In this document: in pieces, positions 48,001 to 59,900 of the stretch
Layout: each line of letters opens with the position of its first letter
How positions within the stretch are numbered: the first letter of the stretch is position 1
Assembly: GCA_019843655.1 (NCBI GenBank)
Contig: JACDQD010000006.1
Span: 19,114,246-19,178,245 of the forward strand
Direction of reading: 5' to 3'
From: Lethocerus indicus
Taxonomy: Eukaryota > Arthropoda > Insecta > Hemiptera > Belostomatidae
DNA: 64,000 nucleotides
Position numbers and translations under genes: made by a program
The notes under the pieces: generated by a model
What the model was told of the DNA's origin: nothing
Seen by the model: only the letters and a program-made list of their open reading frames with translations
Database searches by the model: none

Positions 48001-51000
48001 AAAACCGAATGGGTGAACGTTGACATAAGAACACAACGATTTTATTCTAAATCGACCCAAACATATACTTTATACAGCGTATTATTTGTCGCTAGTTATA
48101 ATATTGTCATGCAATTATAAACTATATTTGTAAACGATTATTTAAATTTGAAATGACGTTATTTTAAAATTGGTTGAGACAATAGATTACGTCGTGTTAG
48201 AATTGTAACTCAAGTACATGCCTGTTTCAGGACTCAGGAGGAAGAACCCACCCAGAGGAACATTGTATAAAATTGACGTGTGACTGAGAAGATAGTGTAC
48301 GTTTTTCGATTTCTGTTCCAGTCTCTATGCTCCGCTTATTCTTTCAGAAAAGTCGTTAGAAACGTAGCAGACGGATTCAGAGCGTTAAGGAAACGTACGG
48401 GTGCTGCAGTCAGTTGACGTGCTGCACGCAAAAATCAAATGGTAATGGTCCTACGGCAACTTTCTTCTTATTAAATACCCCGGAGAAACAAAGAGGAATC
48501 GATAATTATTTTCCATGTTCAAATAGATACAAAACGGTTGCTTTTGCAGTACGAAATTAATCCCACAGGGGACTTGAATATACCATCATACCATTTTCTG
48601 CCTCCACTTGCTAAGGTCAGCTGGAGCTTGCAGTTATAATGATATCGTCAATATAATTATAACAAGGCATGGTAATATATTGTATCTTATATGTTTTGTA
48701 TCTTATGCATAAAATGTATTTTTTAAACTGATTAATTTGAACCTGCATTTTAATATAAAAAATAGGTCATTCAAAAAAAGTTCTTGAATCTCTCAAGTTC
48801 ACCTTCTATTGATGTTGGAATGTTCTGCTTTTATATACAAATGAGTAAACTCTTATTAAACCATAAATCATCAACTTATAGAATAAGTTCTTTCATTATT
48901 GAAAACAAAAATAGTTTTTCAGAATATCTGAATAGCAAAAATAACTCTAATTACACAATTTTAAACCACAATTTCATGCAAAGGAAAAAAATTGTATGAG
49001 ATGAACACAACAAATTTGTTTTTCCAAGATGTTACTGTAGTAAGAGGAAGTACCTGCAGTTGGTTAGTTGCCCAGTAGGTCAACGTGTGAGTTAACCGAA
49101 CGCATCCTTAATTATGGCACAAGGTTGCCATTTTCAAAACTGCCAAATGTCATCTTGTCTCATTTCAAGAAACGCTGAGCTCAAAATAGAATATAACAAC
49201 TTATTAAATATCTGGGAAAAAGTTGCACCTTGCAACATTATTGTAGTAACATATGGAACACAATAAAATTTTTGTTTCTGTTTACAAAATAGCTCTCCTT
49301 CTCCAGTGTAGAAAATTAGAATAAATGGTTAACTATGGTGTCCATAAAAAATCAACTAGCTGTACTATTTTTATTCCTTCTAATTAAGACTTCTATCTCA
49401 TTGATTAAAAAATTATTTTACTTTCATGATAAATTATGGAAGGTGAATACATATGTCTCTACACAATTACTTATGAAATGGTATAAAAGCATGCATGCAC
49501 TATTTTATAAAAGCATAAAATATATCTTCAAGTTAAATTATATTTTATTTCATATTGATCATTTTGCATAAATTCATACAAGAGGTAAACCAAACTTTTT
49601 GAACATTATTAGTGATTTATATCAATACATTTAAAAGAATGTAACATAAATGCAAAGCACAAGGGATGTCAAAAGAAAAATAGGATTGCAGATTAGGAGA
49701 AAATACATTTATTTTGTACTACAATATGCTAGTATAATAGCAACATTATACATTATACAAAAAATGAAACAATTGCTCTGAAATGACTCCTAAAAGCATT
49801 AAAATCTGAAGTAATGTGGCTTTCACACAACAGTTCTCTAACCAAAAGATATAGCACAGTGATATTTATTCATTACTACTAGTACATATTCGTACTAGTG
49901 AATTCATTTTCAAGGTAAACTTAACAACACTAATCCTTTAACATAGTGAAAATGATACAACAATTAGTATAAAACACGAAAGTCATAATTAAATTAGTGT
50001 AAAATAAGATTCTGATTAAATGGTATTTCACAATAAATATCAATTATCAATTCTATATTATAAACCATCTGCAATTGTTACAGTGGCATGACTTTAAGAT
50101 TCAGAACATCTTCAAGATAGTCCTAACTAAAATTGGGATTTAACTTCCAACGTGAAACAGAAAGTTACAGTCAATAAAATACATACGGTAGCATTTTTTA
50201 TCACATGCAATACTCAATGGGGTTATAAAACGCAGGTAAGCAGGCAAAAAGCACAGTAATATTACCAACTGGCATGAAGTGGGAGTGTTAGAACAATTTT
50301 CAAAATGTAACACGACACCTTAAAAAAGCTAAAACCTGAACCACCAAAGAACCTCCCTCTTCATGACATTTACAGTCACGATCACTTGATCGGAGAATTA
50401 ACATTTTATCCTGTAACCATTGAATTTAGCAGTGGAAATTTAGTAACAACTAATTTATTAAACTACGAAGTTTTAATTCATAATATCATTTATTTATAAA
50501 AAACTAAAGGGTATTTTCCGTTTGTATAATATATATTATTCAGATAATTGTAATTCACTGTATTATTGCTTCCTTCGACAACTGCAAAGCTGTTTGAGCA
50601 TTCTCGTACATTATTATTAAATTATATTAAAATTAAATTTATAACCTACTTATGTTATTGCATACTTTACGAATTTGGTAGAACTTGTTTACGTGTGAGG
50701 AAGTGTTACTTGTTCATTCGTCAGTTATTTGTTGGTCCTTATCTGGTTTTTATCAGAGGAAAAGTTGGTATTCTAAGTTATATCTTTGTAGATTCTGCTT
50801 CGTGTAGTATTGGTTGTTTGTATTACATTACAGAAGGAGCTGTTTTCACTTTTCAACAGATTCCTGGATTTGTAAGTACTAAAGTTTTCGGAAGTACGTT
50901 ATATATTGACAATTTACCGCTTTTATTGATATCAGTGGGCTTATTAAATGAGGACCAATGGGACAAATTACCAAATTGAATGCTAATGATTTATTTTCAG

Positions 51001-51010
51001 TCATCACAAT
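48001..51010. other. Noncoding DNA upstream of RMDN
   Basis: Composition returns to strongly AT-rich from about 48.6 kb. The open frame at 50566-50979 starts only at TTG, is hydrophobic and low in complexity, and is probably chance. TTATTTTCAG just before 51001 is a plausible acceptor, so the RMDN transcript may have a separate 5' UTR exon within this stretch. Confidence 0.45.
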
Positions 51011-51198
51011 ATGAGTTCTATGAATTCTCGGGCACTGTTTACCTCTATTGCTGTGGGTGCTGGAGTCTTATTTGCAGGCGCAGGCATATTACTCTATGAA
51101 TATTTCTTTAATGAAAAAAGGAGACTGTTACTTCAAAAAGAAATATATACATTGGAGAGATGTCTGAATAAAATTCAACGCGAGATTGAATCTTTAGG
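51011..51198 (+). CDS. RMDN exon 1: membrane anchor
   Basis: The ATG at 51011 starts MSSMNSRALFTSIAVGAGVL; the hydrophobic span is followed by basic NEKRRLLLQKE and a short coiled coil. A second Met at codon 4 is an alternative start. Donor GTTTGT after 51198 leaves phase 2; the following intron is 76 bp. Confidence 0.9.
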
Positions 51199-53961
51199 GT
51201 TTGTTGCATTTCACAGTATGATAATGTATTAATAGTAGTACTACAGCATTTAACAGTTTAATAAATGCCAACAGATTGAGGGACCTAAATGCACGGACAG
51301 CTAGGAGCATAACATATTCTGTTACGGGATCTACTGGGGATGATTCTGAAGAAGAATTTTTTGATTTTTCTGATGATGAAAAGTATGAATCAGTCTTTGA
51401 ATATATTTTATCTGTTATTTTAGTTTTAGCTCTTTTATAATTCCATCATATTTATATTATAATTTTATAGTCCTGGATTAGAAGATGTCAAAAAAGAATT
51501 TGTTGATGATAAATTTGAAATAATTGATAAAATGTTGGATGGAAAAGAAGAGGAGAAAATTAAGGCTTATGGACTTTTATTAGATTTAAATGAAAAGGTA
51601 ATACTTATTTTTATCTTTATTTCTTGCTGATTATATGGGAAACAAGATTTTATATCCATCATTTTAGATGAATTTAAAAAAAATAAATTTCTAAAGTTTA
51701 GAAAAATATTTTGTGGATTATATATTTTATACCTTGCACAATGTCCAGGAAGAGAAGAATAAGGATATATTGTGGAGATTGGCGAAAGTTTGTCATGCAT
51801 TGGCCAAAGAAATGAAGCTGCATCATAATAATGCAAAGGAACAGGATTACTTAGATAAAGGTAGTATTTAAAAATTAATGATTGCGTGGTATATTTAAAT
51901 AACAAGCCAAATTTTTCTTTGTTATTATAAGGTACAAACCAATATTTTAACACATTCTTCAAATGAGCTATTGATGTTTAGTCTTAATTTTGGAAATAGG
52001 GGAATTAAATTGTTTATGATAAAGATGATGTTTAAGTAGAGAATAGTCTTTTTAAAATTATGCATGATTTACATTGAATTAGGTCAAAATAAATGATCAA
52101 TTAATGTTTTAATTCAGTTGAAGTGTTATTGCTATCAAACCTAGAATATGTGAATATAAAACATCAGTTGGATGATCTTAGTGGTAATTTTTATTGACGA
52201 TCTTATTGGTAATGTGGATTGATGATCTTGTTGTAATGTACAGGAATTCAGTATGCATTAGAATGCCTTCAAGTTGCCCCCAGATCCTCCGATTCACACA
52301 AGTGGTATGCGATTTGCATTGGTGCCAGGTGTGAATACAAATCAAATAAGGAAAAACTGTTTGATGGCCTAGCATTCTTAAAACATATTGAAGAAGCCCT
52401 AAGCATAACTCCTAATGATCCAACTTTACATTATCTTCATGGCAGATACAAGTATGAGGTATGCAACTTATCATTGTAACACAGAAATTATAACACCGCT
52501 AATGAAGATGGCTAGCAGCCAAAACCTGTCTAGCAAAAGACCAAACCAGCGAGACAAGACAGAAACACACGAAATCTATGGTGTTACATTATTATTAAAA
52601 TTAATAATGGAACTTGGAGGTTGTATGCTGGAATTTTTTTTTTCTTTATTTTTTATTTTTTAACTTTATTTACAATCACTAAATACAATGAACAATTTCA
52701 GTACAATCAACTAATATTAGTTATAGGTACAATGGCGGTTTGTTTGGCTTGTTTGTCTTGTTTCGCCCGATAAAGACGTCATCCAGTGATGGTACTTTTG
52801 ACCTGTATCAAGCCTACAGAAAGTCTCTATGCCAGTGGTGTTTAAGCCGAGGGGGGGGATAATGGATGGGTAAAAGAGGAAAGGGACTGAACGAGTGGAT
52901 TTCGATGTGGAGATAGGCGGGAGTGGAATTTAAGGAAGAGTTATTTTTTGCGACTTCCTGGACTGTTGGTATGTTGAGGTCATTATGGATTGTTCGGTTA
53001 GAAACATACCAGGGAGCATTAAGGATGGTACGAAGGACTTTTGATTGGAATCTCTGGATGCGGGGGCGATGTTGGATTTCTTGGCGGAACCCCATAGTTC
53101 TATTCCGTAAGTCCATGTCGGTTTTAAAATGGATTTTTATATTGTCAGTTTGTTGTCTATTGAAAGTTTTGATGTCCTTTTCAACAGAGGTCTCAGCAGT
53201 CCAAATTTGAGATCTGTTCTTTTGAGTCGTGTATGGGGGTTCCATGTGAGTCTTTTGTCTATTTAGAGTCCCAGGTAGTGAGCCTGCTGTTGGGTGGGAA
53301 TAGGAGCATTGTTGGACTGAACAGGAGGGCAGGGTTGTCGCCGTAGTGTGAAGGTGACGTGAGTAGACTTTGAGCTGTTTACCTTCACCCTCCACAGTTT
53401 GCACCAGGACTGGATGTTGGAAAGGTGCTCTTGGAGATTGATGGTTGTAGTTGAGGTATTTTGGTCGGAGGTGAGGAGGCATGTGTCATCAGCAAATGTG
53501 GCGAGGACTGTAGAAGGATATGTAGGTATATCGGAGGTATATATTGTGTATAGGAGTGGACCTAGGACACTACCTTGAGGGACAGACACTTAGACTAAAC
53601 AGTTGTCGGATAGCTCTTGGCCTTCCTTAACTCTGAAGAACCTGTCCTCAAGGTAGAATTTGAGGATGAGGTAATATGTACTGGGAAGGATGCTTTTGAG
53701 CTTAAACAGTAACCCGGGGTGCCAAACTCGATCAAATGCTTCTGCAACATCGAGGAAGCTCCACCACAGTACTGACCATGCTCAAGTGCGGAGGAGGTAT
53801 GATGGAATACTTTGAATTTAATGAAAATGCATTAAATCATTCTTTAATATCATCTGCCAAATTACACCACTGTACTTCTTGCAAAAACTAATTTTATTGG
53901 CTACCTAATAAATCATGCACCACTCATTAGTTACCAGGTTGTCAAATAAAGCAGAAAACAA

Positions 53962-54010
<49 letters not shown>

Positions 54011-55323
54011 CATGTGTGTCTGTGTGTAATGTTAAGAGTATTTGAAAAAATCATTTTAATATTTTCCTTAATTTTACTGTTAGTATTGTTTCAAAAAGTA
54101 CTGCCATAGCTGTATGGTTTAAATTCAAAACACAAAAATTAAGTAGCATCTGAACATCAATGGCACTCCATATCAGTATGTTCCTATAAAACAATGAAAA
54201 TGTGACTTAGAACTTGAACAATATCAAAATATTTGTGAGATTGTATTGTTATATGCTTATTTATTTATTATTTTATAAATACTTTATGATTCCACTTTTA
54301 ATTAAAAGACCTGTTATAATGTTACTGCATATGCTTTTTTGCAGTTTGTTTACCTTTCCATTTTAGGTGGCATCACTGAATTGGATTGAGCGTAAATTAG
54401 CCTGTGCTCTAAGTGGTGAGGTCCTAGAAAGCAGCTATGAAGAAGCAGTTGAATCTTTGTTGAGAGCCGACAAGTTTAGCAGTGAGCCGTGGAAAGAAAA
54501 TCGAGTGTTGCTGGCAAAATCATTTCTAAAAATGGGTGACATTCATCAGGGTTTGAGATGGCTTGAGAGGGCAGAAGAAGGAGAAATAATAAGCCCTGAG
54601 GTAAATTCTGATTTAATCCAATTGTCTAGAATAAAACATTATTATTTCAGGTTCAAATAATAAGAACCTTCTATACAGAAATATAGGAAATTTCAACAGA
54701 TACAATGATAGAAAATGGATCCATATTAAGATGAAACACCAATTATTATTCTCCACAAAATTTTAACTTTTAATTGTTTGCACATAACTTCTTATTTAAT
54801 AATCAGTTGTAAGTGAACTATTTGAATAATTTCAACATTATATATTACTTTTGTTAAACTTGTAAACAGTATTTATAATACTAAAGTGTCAAGAACTTAC
54901 TTACCCATGCTATTACTAATTCCTATAAATATTAACTTCATGTGATATGCACGGTTATAGTTTTGAAAATATAAAATCTAAAATTATCTTAATATTATCT
55001 TCCATAATAAATCTTTTGTTGATTACTTTACTGTATATTATTTTTGAGCTCTGCATTTTAAATATGACTATACAGAGTAAACATTTGTATTTTTTATGTG
55101 GGTATTTGTGCGATTTATAAACTGACTGCATTGTATTAGAACATTTTACAAGATGAAAATTTGAGTGTGTACAGATGTCTGTTAGGATAGTTGTCACAGT
55201 TGTTTGAATCATGAAGTTATTCTTATTTACTTTTCATCATTAATTATTTTATAGGATCGTGTTGCTGATGCTGAAGTGAAGAAATTAAGGAAATGTTATA
55301 AATCCCAATTAGCTTTGATGTAA
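51011..55323 (+). CDS. Regulator of microtubule dynamics protein (RMDN/FAM82), spliced gene span
   Basis: Seven exons join in phase to 350 codons plus TAA, between the usual sizes of RMDN1 (about 310) and RMDN3 (about 470). The N-terminus has one membrane span (residues about 7-30, ALFTSIAVGAGVLFAGAGIL) and then a basic/coiled segment (31-75). An acidic FFAT-like core, EFFDFSD, lies at 90-96. The TPR-like helical region covers about 100-345 and includes DILWRLAKVCHALA, HKWYAICIGARCEY and the block from IEEALSITPNDP to LHGRYKYE, all typical of the family. RMDN proteins bind microtubules, and RMDN3 (PTPIP51) tethers mitochondria to the ER through VAP. The anchor plus FFAT layout points to that branch, but orthology to RMDN1, 2 or 3 is not settled. 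Confidence 0.93.
51275..51382 (+). CDS. RMDN exon 2: FFAT-like acidic segment
   Basis: Reads LRDLNARTARSITYSVTGST, then GDDSEEEFFDFSDDE. Acceptor CAACAG, donor GTATGA, leaves in phase 2. The exon carries the EFFDFSD core with an acidic tract in front of it. Confidence 0.9.
51471..51597 (+). CDS. RMDN exon 3
   Basis: Reads PGLEDVKKEFVDDKFEIIDK to GLLLDLNEK; charged helices leading into the TPR-like region. Acceptor TTATAG, donor GTAATA. Confidence 0.9.
51749..51860 (+). CDS. RMDN exon 4
   Basis: Reads EEKNKDILWRLAKVCHALAK to NAKEQDYLDKG. The WRLAK block is conserved in RMDN proteins. Acceptor GTCCAG, donor GTAGTA, leaves in phase 1. Confidence 0.93.
52171..52240. repeat. Short imperfect tandem repeat before RMDN exon 5
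   Basis: Three imperfect copies of about 25 bp built on GATGATCTT...TTGGTAATG lie directly upstream of the exon 5 acceptor, in the position where the branch point and polypyrimidine tract should be. Confidence 0.7.
52244..52458 (+). CDS. RMDN exon 5
   Basis: Reads GIQYALECLQVAPRSSDSHK to DPTLHYLHGRYKYE. HKWYAICIGA and LHYLHGR are family-typical helices. Acceptor TACAG, donor GTATGC, leaves in phase 0 into the repeat-filled intron 5. Confidence 0.94.
52492..52587 (-). mobile_element. Short copy of the inverted-repeat family in RMDN intron 5
   Basis: On the minus strand this reads CGAAATC-type outer sequence, GTCTTGTCTCGCTGGTTTGG, TCTTTTGCTAGACAGGTTTT, GGCTGCTAGCCATCTTCATT and AGCGGTGTTA. It is the same terminal module as at 19537-19590 and 46481-46520. 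Short inverted ends (TAACACC and GGTGTTA) bound it, so it may be a solo terminal module. Confidence 0.7.
52635..53789 (-). mobile_element. 5'-truncated jockey-like non-LTR retrotransposon
   Basis: The minus strand encodes the second half of a reverse transcriptase: FLDVAEAFDRVWHPG, LPSTYYLILKFYLEDR, VSVPQGSVLGPLLYTIYTSD and the catalytic motif as FADDT, followed in another frame by the jockey-type tail (QSKVLRTILNAPWYVSNRTI). It ends in AATAAAG and an A-rich tail near 52636-52670. Imperfect 19-bp flanking repeats (52616-52634 and 53790-53808, 16 matches) look like a target-site duplication. The copy is dead: 5' truncated, a stop just before the VPQGS block, and at least one frameshift. Confidence 0.88.
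52814..53788 (-). pseudogene. Reverse transcriptase remnant (jockey clade)
   Basis: Frame segments, in order on the minus strand: about 53788-53592 (palm region with DVAEAFD, ended by a stop after DNCLV), 53589-53263 (VPQGSVLGPLL and FADDT), then 53482-52814 in another frame (thumb and C-terminal segment with NAPWYVSNRTIHNDLNIP). The element's endonuclease domain and first ORF are missing. The frame changes show long inactivity. Confidence 0.85.
53964..54006. repeat. TA microsatellite in RMDN intron 5
   Basis: An uninterrupted TA run of about 43 bp followed by a short TG-rich stretch. Confidence 0.97.
54367..54600 (+). CDS. RMDN exon 6
   Basis: Reads VASLNWIERKLACALSGEVL to ERAEEGEIISPE; 78 codons with TPR-like helix pairs. 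Acceptor TTTTAG, donor GTAAAT. Confidence 0.94.
54601..55254 (+). other. RMDN intron 6
   Basis: An AT-rich intron of 654 bp with no recognised element and no in-phase exon. Confidence 0.8.
55255..55323 (+). CDS. RMDN exon 7 and stop
   Basis: Reads DRVADAEVKKLRKCYKSQLA, then LM and TAA at 55321-55323. The basic C-terminal helix is typical. Acceptor TTATAG. An AATAAA at 55997-56002 is a plausible polyadenylation signal, giving a 3' UTR of about 0.7 kb. Confidence 0.9.
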   Translation, partial: DRVADAEVKKLRKCYKSQLALM

Positions 55324-56850
55324 CTTGTAAATTCTTTTGTCTCTCGTGATGTGTTATTTCATCATGTTTCAACCCATGAAATATTGGATGAACTCAAGGA
55401 CATTTATTGGTTATTGAGGCTGTGGTAACTCAGTGGTAAAAGGTGCAGGTTTTGAACCATTGAGACTCCTGACTTTGTCTGGATGCTTAAGCTATGCATA
55501 TTATTATATATGCATATAATATATTATATATATTATAATATGCATAATTTGTTAAGGCACATAAAACATTTTTGGTTATTGCTAATGGCATTTGAATTAG
55601 TATTGTTGATATTATTGTGGGTATTCCCATGACAGTACATGGTTATACTCCCTAAAGTTACATTTTATGTATACCTCAATTTATAACATTAAAATTAAGT
55701 ACTCTATTAAATGTTAATATCTTTAATTTCTTTATTAAATTAAAGAAACTACTTTTAGTAGTACTTTTATAAAGAATTAATAGGTTGGTAATCAGTGTAT
55801 ACAAAGATTTTCATGTTTTGGTATTGTTGAGAATTTTGTTTTAATTATGTACCTACCTTGTGTAATATTATGACTGAATACAACATTCAGTTGAAACCAT
55901 TGTATGAAAAAATTAATTTGCACTTTACTGTCTTTTGTTCTAATAACAACTTAAGTGTCACTTTGTTCTTTTGTGTTGGATTAGTAGTCATTAACAAATA
56001 AAAATTTTGCTTTGAAACATTTGTGGACCACTCATAAATTTGATTATTAATTAGGCGGTTTGATATAAAAAATGTATTTTTATTTATACTTCATAATTGA
56101 ATCTCTGTAATATGTGAATCTGTATTTATATCTGACCTTTAAAAATTTTAATTATTGTTTTGATTTTTACTGTTATGACTAAAGTGGGATAATAAAACAT
56201 ATTTAGGCATATTATGAATTATAAAGAACAAACATAAGAATTCATATTCCAATTGTAATGATATTTTTTAATTATAAATAGATTGATTTGTTAAAATTAG
56301 TGCAAATGTATATTGCTTGTTTTTCTACAATAGTTCTAATAAAAACTAGTCTTCTTGCTAAAGAACTATATAATTGGCAATTATACATTACTACTGTTAA
56401 GATGTTTGTCATTCAGATTTATGCAAGCAAGTTGGAAGAATCATGTCTTTGTGAAAACAAATCATTTATTAACATATGGTGATTAAATTTATTAGAATTA
56501 ATAAAGCTTCTTGAATATTAGAATGCTTTTCTTATCATCCATGTTTTATTAATTAATTAAAAAGAGCATTGTCCTCATTCAGTTATACAAATGGGGGAAT
56601 TCATAAAAAATATTATTTACAAGTATAATTTAACTCTTTAGACATGTAGTCACTATTATACAAAGATTATATGATTTCTAAATTACACATATTATATTAA
56701 TTATTATTATATAATGTATATAAAAAAAGACTTTTTAAAAATGACTGATATATTTAACACAAGACGTTCAATACGCACCCTACACTCTACTGGGTATGGG
56801 AGGTTCTTAGAATATCTTTGCTCTTGTTATTTCTACTCACCTATGCCGTC
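55324..56850. other. RMDN 3' flank, AT-rich
   Basis: Contains the likely 3' UTR and polyadenylation signal; otherwise AT-rich and without coding potential. Confidence 0.6.
55415..55490 (+). repeat. tRNA-like (SINE-type) remnant
   Basis: TGTGGTAACTCAGTGGTAAA resembles a tRNA A-box region and GGTTTTGAACCA resembles a degenerate B-box, but the two are too close for a real tRNA and no cloverleaf forms. It could be a decayed tRNA-derived SINE in the RMDN 3' UTR, or chance. Confidence 0.25.
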
Positions 56851-56930
56851 TCATGCTAGACTAGTTTCAGCTTTTCATCATCATCATCATCATCATCGTC
56901 AGTAGCATTTTGTTAGTAATATAGTGCACT
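56800..56930 (+). mobile_element. Diverged copy of the inverted-repeat family with CAT expansion
   Basis: GCTAGACTAGTTTCAGC at 56855 followed by CAGTAGC at 56900 matches the GCTAGACCGGTTTCGGC ... CAGTAGC module at 19537. The short spacer between the two blocks (CCATCTT in the other copies) is here expanded into a (CAT) run at 56875-56899. Confidence 0.65.
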
Positions 56931-59900
56931 CAGGAATATATAACTGTGAACGGAGCACCCTATCAGTGATATTATTTTCAACATTTTATTCGTATTATTC
57001 AATAATTATTAGTGGCGATAGAATGAGAGGGATTTGTATTAAAAAAAATACAATGGTTTAAAACACCTATGCCGTTCATGGTGCACGACGCAAAAAATTA
57101 CGACAGGATGATCCTGAGTATCATCCATTTGACGACGAAATATTTGTTTTAAACTAGCCACGTTCTTCATTCGATTTTCAAGCCAGTTCTGTAGTATAAT
57201 AACTGTTTAAATATTTTACGAGGTGCCACGCGCATTTTCAATTGCTGGACATTAAACTGAGCAGCAGTTATATGATTTTTTCTGGTCAAAAATACAATTA
57301 AATGGACGTCCGAATAAAAGGTGTGTGTAAAGGGTATCGATACAAATAAAATCTCAACCACCTGTTATCTATTTTTCGACATTTGAAATGAACTTAATCT
57401 TTGGGAAACTGGAAATTTTATCCCGGGATGAAAATAGGCTGGGAGCGATGGTCTCAACGTGATCGATTTATTTTAATTGAAGTGCGAGTAAGGCGAGAAG
57501 AGGAGCCGGACCAACCATTGTGCAATCTTCCGGCCGCATGTAATCGAGACACGCTCATAATTAACTGGGGGGTGGGAAATTGAAACATTCCCCGCCTCGG
57601 GTGTCTCTCGATTTTAATCCGTTCCTTTGCCCACCCGCAAATAATTCATTGTCATCATTGGGCAAGTCAACGTCTCCGAGTGGCGGGACGCCGGGTGCTT
57701 AACTCGGAATTGAGGAAAAGTATCTCTAGTGAAGATCCGCGGGCAGAAACCAAGGTGGGAAGAATGAGCCCACCGTGGGAAGAAAATAAATTAGTGGGGA
57801 CCTTAATTTTAAAAAAACTAGTCAAGAAGAAGTTTGAAAGCAAAACTTTCACTGATACCAACCAGTCACAATGAGTCTTACGCCGACCAAATTATTGTTG
57901 ACTCTCATTTGAACGGCATTAGAATATCGGGAAAAATTATCTTCACTCGTGTAAATAGATAACGAAAGGGAGGGGGAAGGCGGAGTCACAATTTCGACGA
58001 ATTTCCGGCTGGATTAGCGAGCCCCGAAATAAGTTGAAGAGGCCCCCCCCCCCCTCCCCCCCCACCCCGACTCCAGTTGAGATTTTTCCGCTTGGAGAAA
58101 TCGCGACGGGAATTATCGAAACTTGGGACGTTATTCGGGTGTTCCGCCCTGGGGGGTAAAAAAGGGGCCGAGGAACGATTTCGTCACCGGGGAAATGAGC
58201 GAACCCCGGGCATTCCCTTTCCGGATTGTCCTCGGAAATTACAATTTAAAAATTCGTACACGTACCATTACCGTGCCGCAAGGTCACACTTCCGTAGTAT
58301 TTTGTTAACGATCATAGGCCTACTATACTGCTATAAATGACTAAATTGCCAGTTGTAATGAACATTAAGAATTAATGCGTAATATAAAATAACCATCCGT
58401 ATCGAAATTGCCCAGTAAATTTGGACATTCGATACCGCTCTGTTGGTAGCGTGCACAATATGACCGAACAGTGAGGAGATGTTAATCCCTTTAAATTATT
58501 AAGAGACCCGAAGAGTGTGGAAGTTCTGGTAGGCGGTAGGGGATTTTGGAGAAACACGGATGATGGTGGGTTTATCATTGTACCTCCCTCTACGAATGCC
58601 CCCCCCCCTCTACCACTTTCCGAACGTTTCAATTATGGACGAATGCTCACAAACGCGATTAGAAGCGTGCGGTCTGGCCCGGTGGTTAATACCGATGAAT
58701 TATATGGTGAAGGGTGATTGAGTAGGGGTGGTGGAGAGGGGTTAAAATGAAATTTTGCATAGTTTCAAAGTTCTAACACCACACCCACCCTCTCTCTCAT
58801 CATCACTATCCGGGATTTACCTTGGCAGTAACCCACGAGAACTTTCCAGTTACTCCACCCTTAGCGGATTTACAACAAGATTCATTGTTTGAATTATAAT
58901 TCTAGTGCGATGTGTATTTTTATCACTGAATTTATATCACCTCTCTAATCGATAAGCTGCGCCGACGATTCAAAGAGCTTATGGAGTTTTGTTATATGTA
59001 TTGGTATTATATGTGTTTTGGAATAATTTTACGAGAATGAGATTGAGCGTTTTCAGCGGGTCGTATAATTGAGCCGGTATTTAGCGGTGGGTATGGTCGG
59101 GTGGCGGTTAAGTGAAGGTCGCCGGCCGAGTCCGGCTTTTCGACGTGCGGACTCTCGTTTAAGTCCGGAGGACTTTGAAATACATGAGTCGGCCGCCCCA
59201 TTGCCCCCTCCGGCCCTGGCCCTCTCCCGGGCCTCGTTATTTTATACGGCAGTGTCCCGCTTTTAAGATTAAGTGCTGTCTCACTTGCCTTTAATCTGTG
59301 CCATCACCCGGCCCGCCCCCCGCGGTCTTATCTCAATTTCAAAACCTCCCCCGTGGCAGAGGGATGTCGCCGGGTAAAAAGTAGCCAAACATACCGCCCA
59401 CTTTTCAAAATACCGTCTAATAATATAAACCGTCGACGCGAAAAGGAAAGGACCTATAAGGTAAGCTCGAATGGAAGGAACAACCGAACATCATTACTGC
59501 GCCTTGTGGATTTCGAATTCACTACGTTAAAACAGTTTTGGCTTACCGCAATTTTTAGTAACGTTCTATTACTAATAGTAGTATCTTTGGCTATAAAATG
59601 AGTCATGAAGTATGATAAATTTACTGAAGTTAGTGAGCTGGGGAAATTCAGTCCACCAGTTTAGAATAATAAGCCGGGTCCGATGCAAATAACTCAGTGT
59701 TCACTGGTCTAAGCGAATCACTGTGCAAAATATACATTAAAGATATGTAACTTGCTGTTATAGCGATACGCATAAATATGGCTCGTCGTCTCTGTGATGG
59801 GTGTACTTGGAATTGTTTCTGAGAGCGTCGTGAAACGGGCCGGCGCAATGCGGTCCCCATATATAATTGTTTAAATAGTCTCATTATTAGTGGGAGGGTC

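Noticed and set aside
50566..50979. 137-codon open frame upstream of RMDN
   Set aside because: It starts only at TTG, is hydrophobic and Ile/Leu/Tyr-rich as expected from AT-rich DNA, has no family resemblance, and overlaps the probable RMDN promoter/5' UTR.
55415..55490. tRNA gene
   Set aside because: A- and B-box-like blocks are too close together and no acceptor stem or cloverleaf forms.
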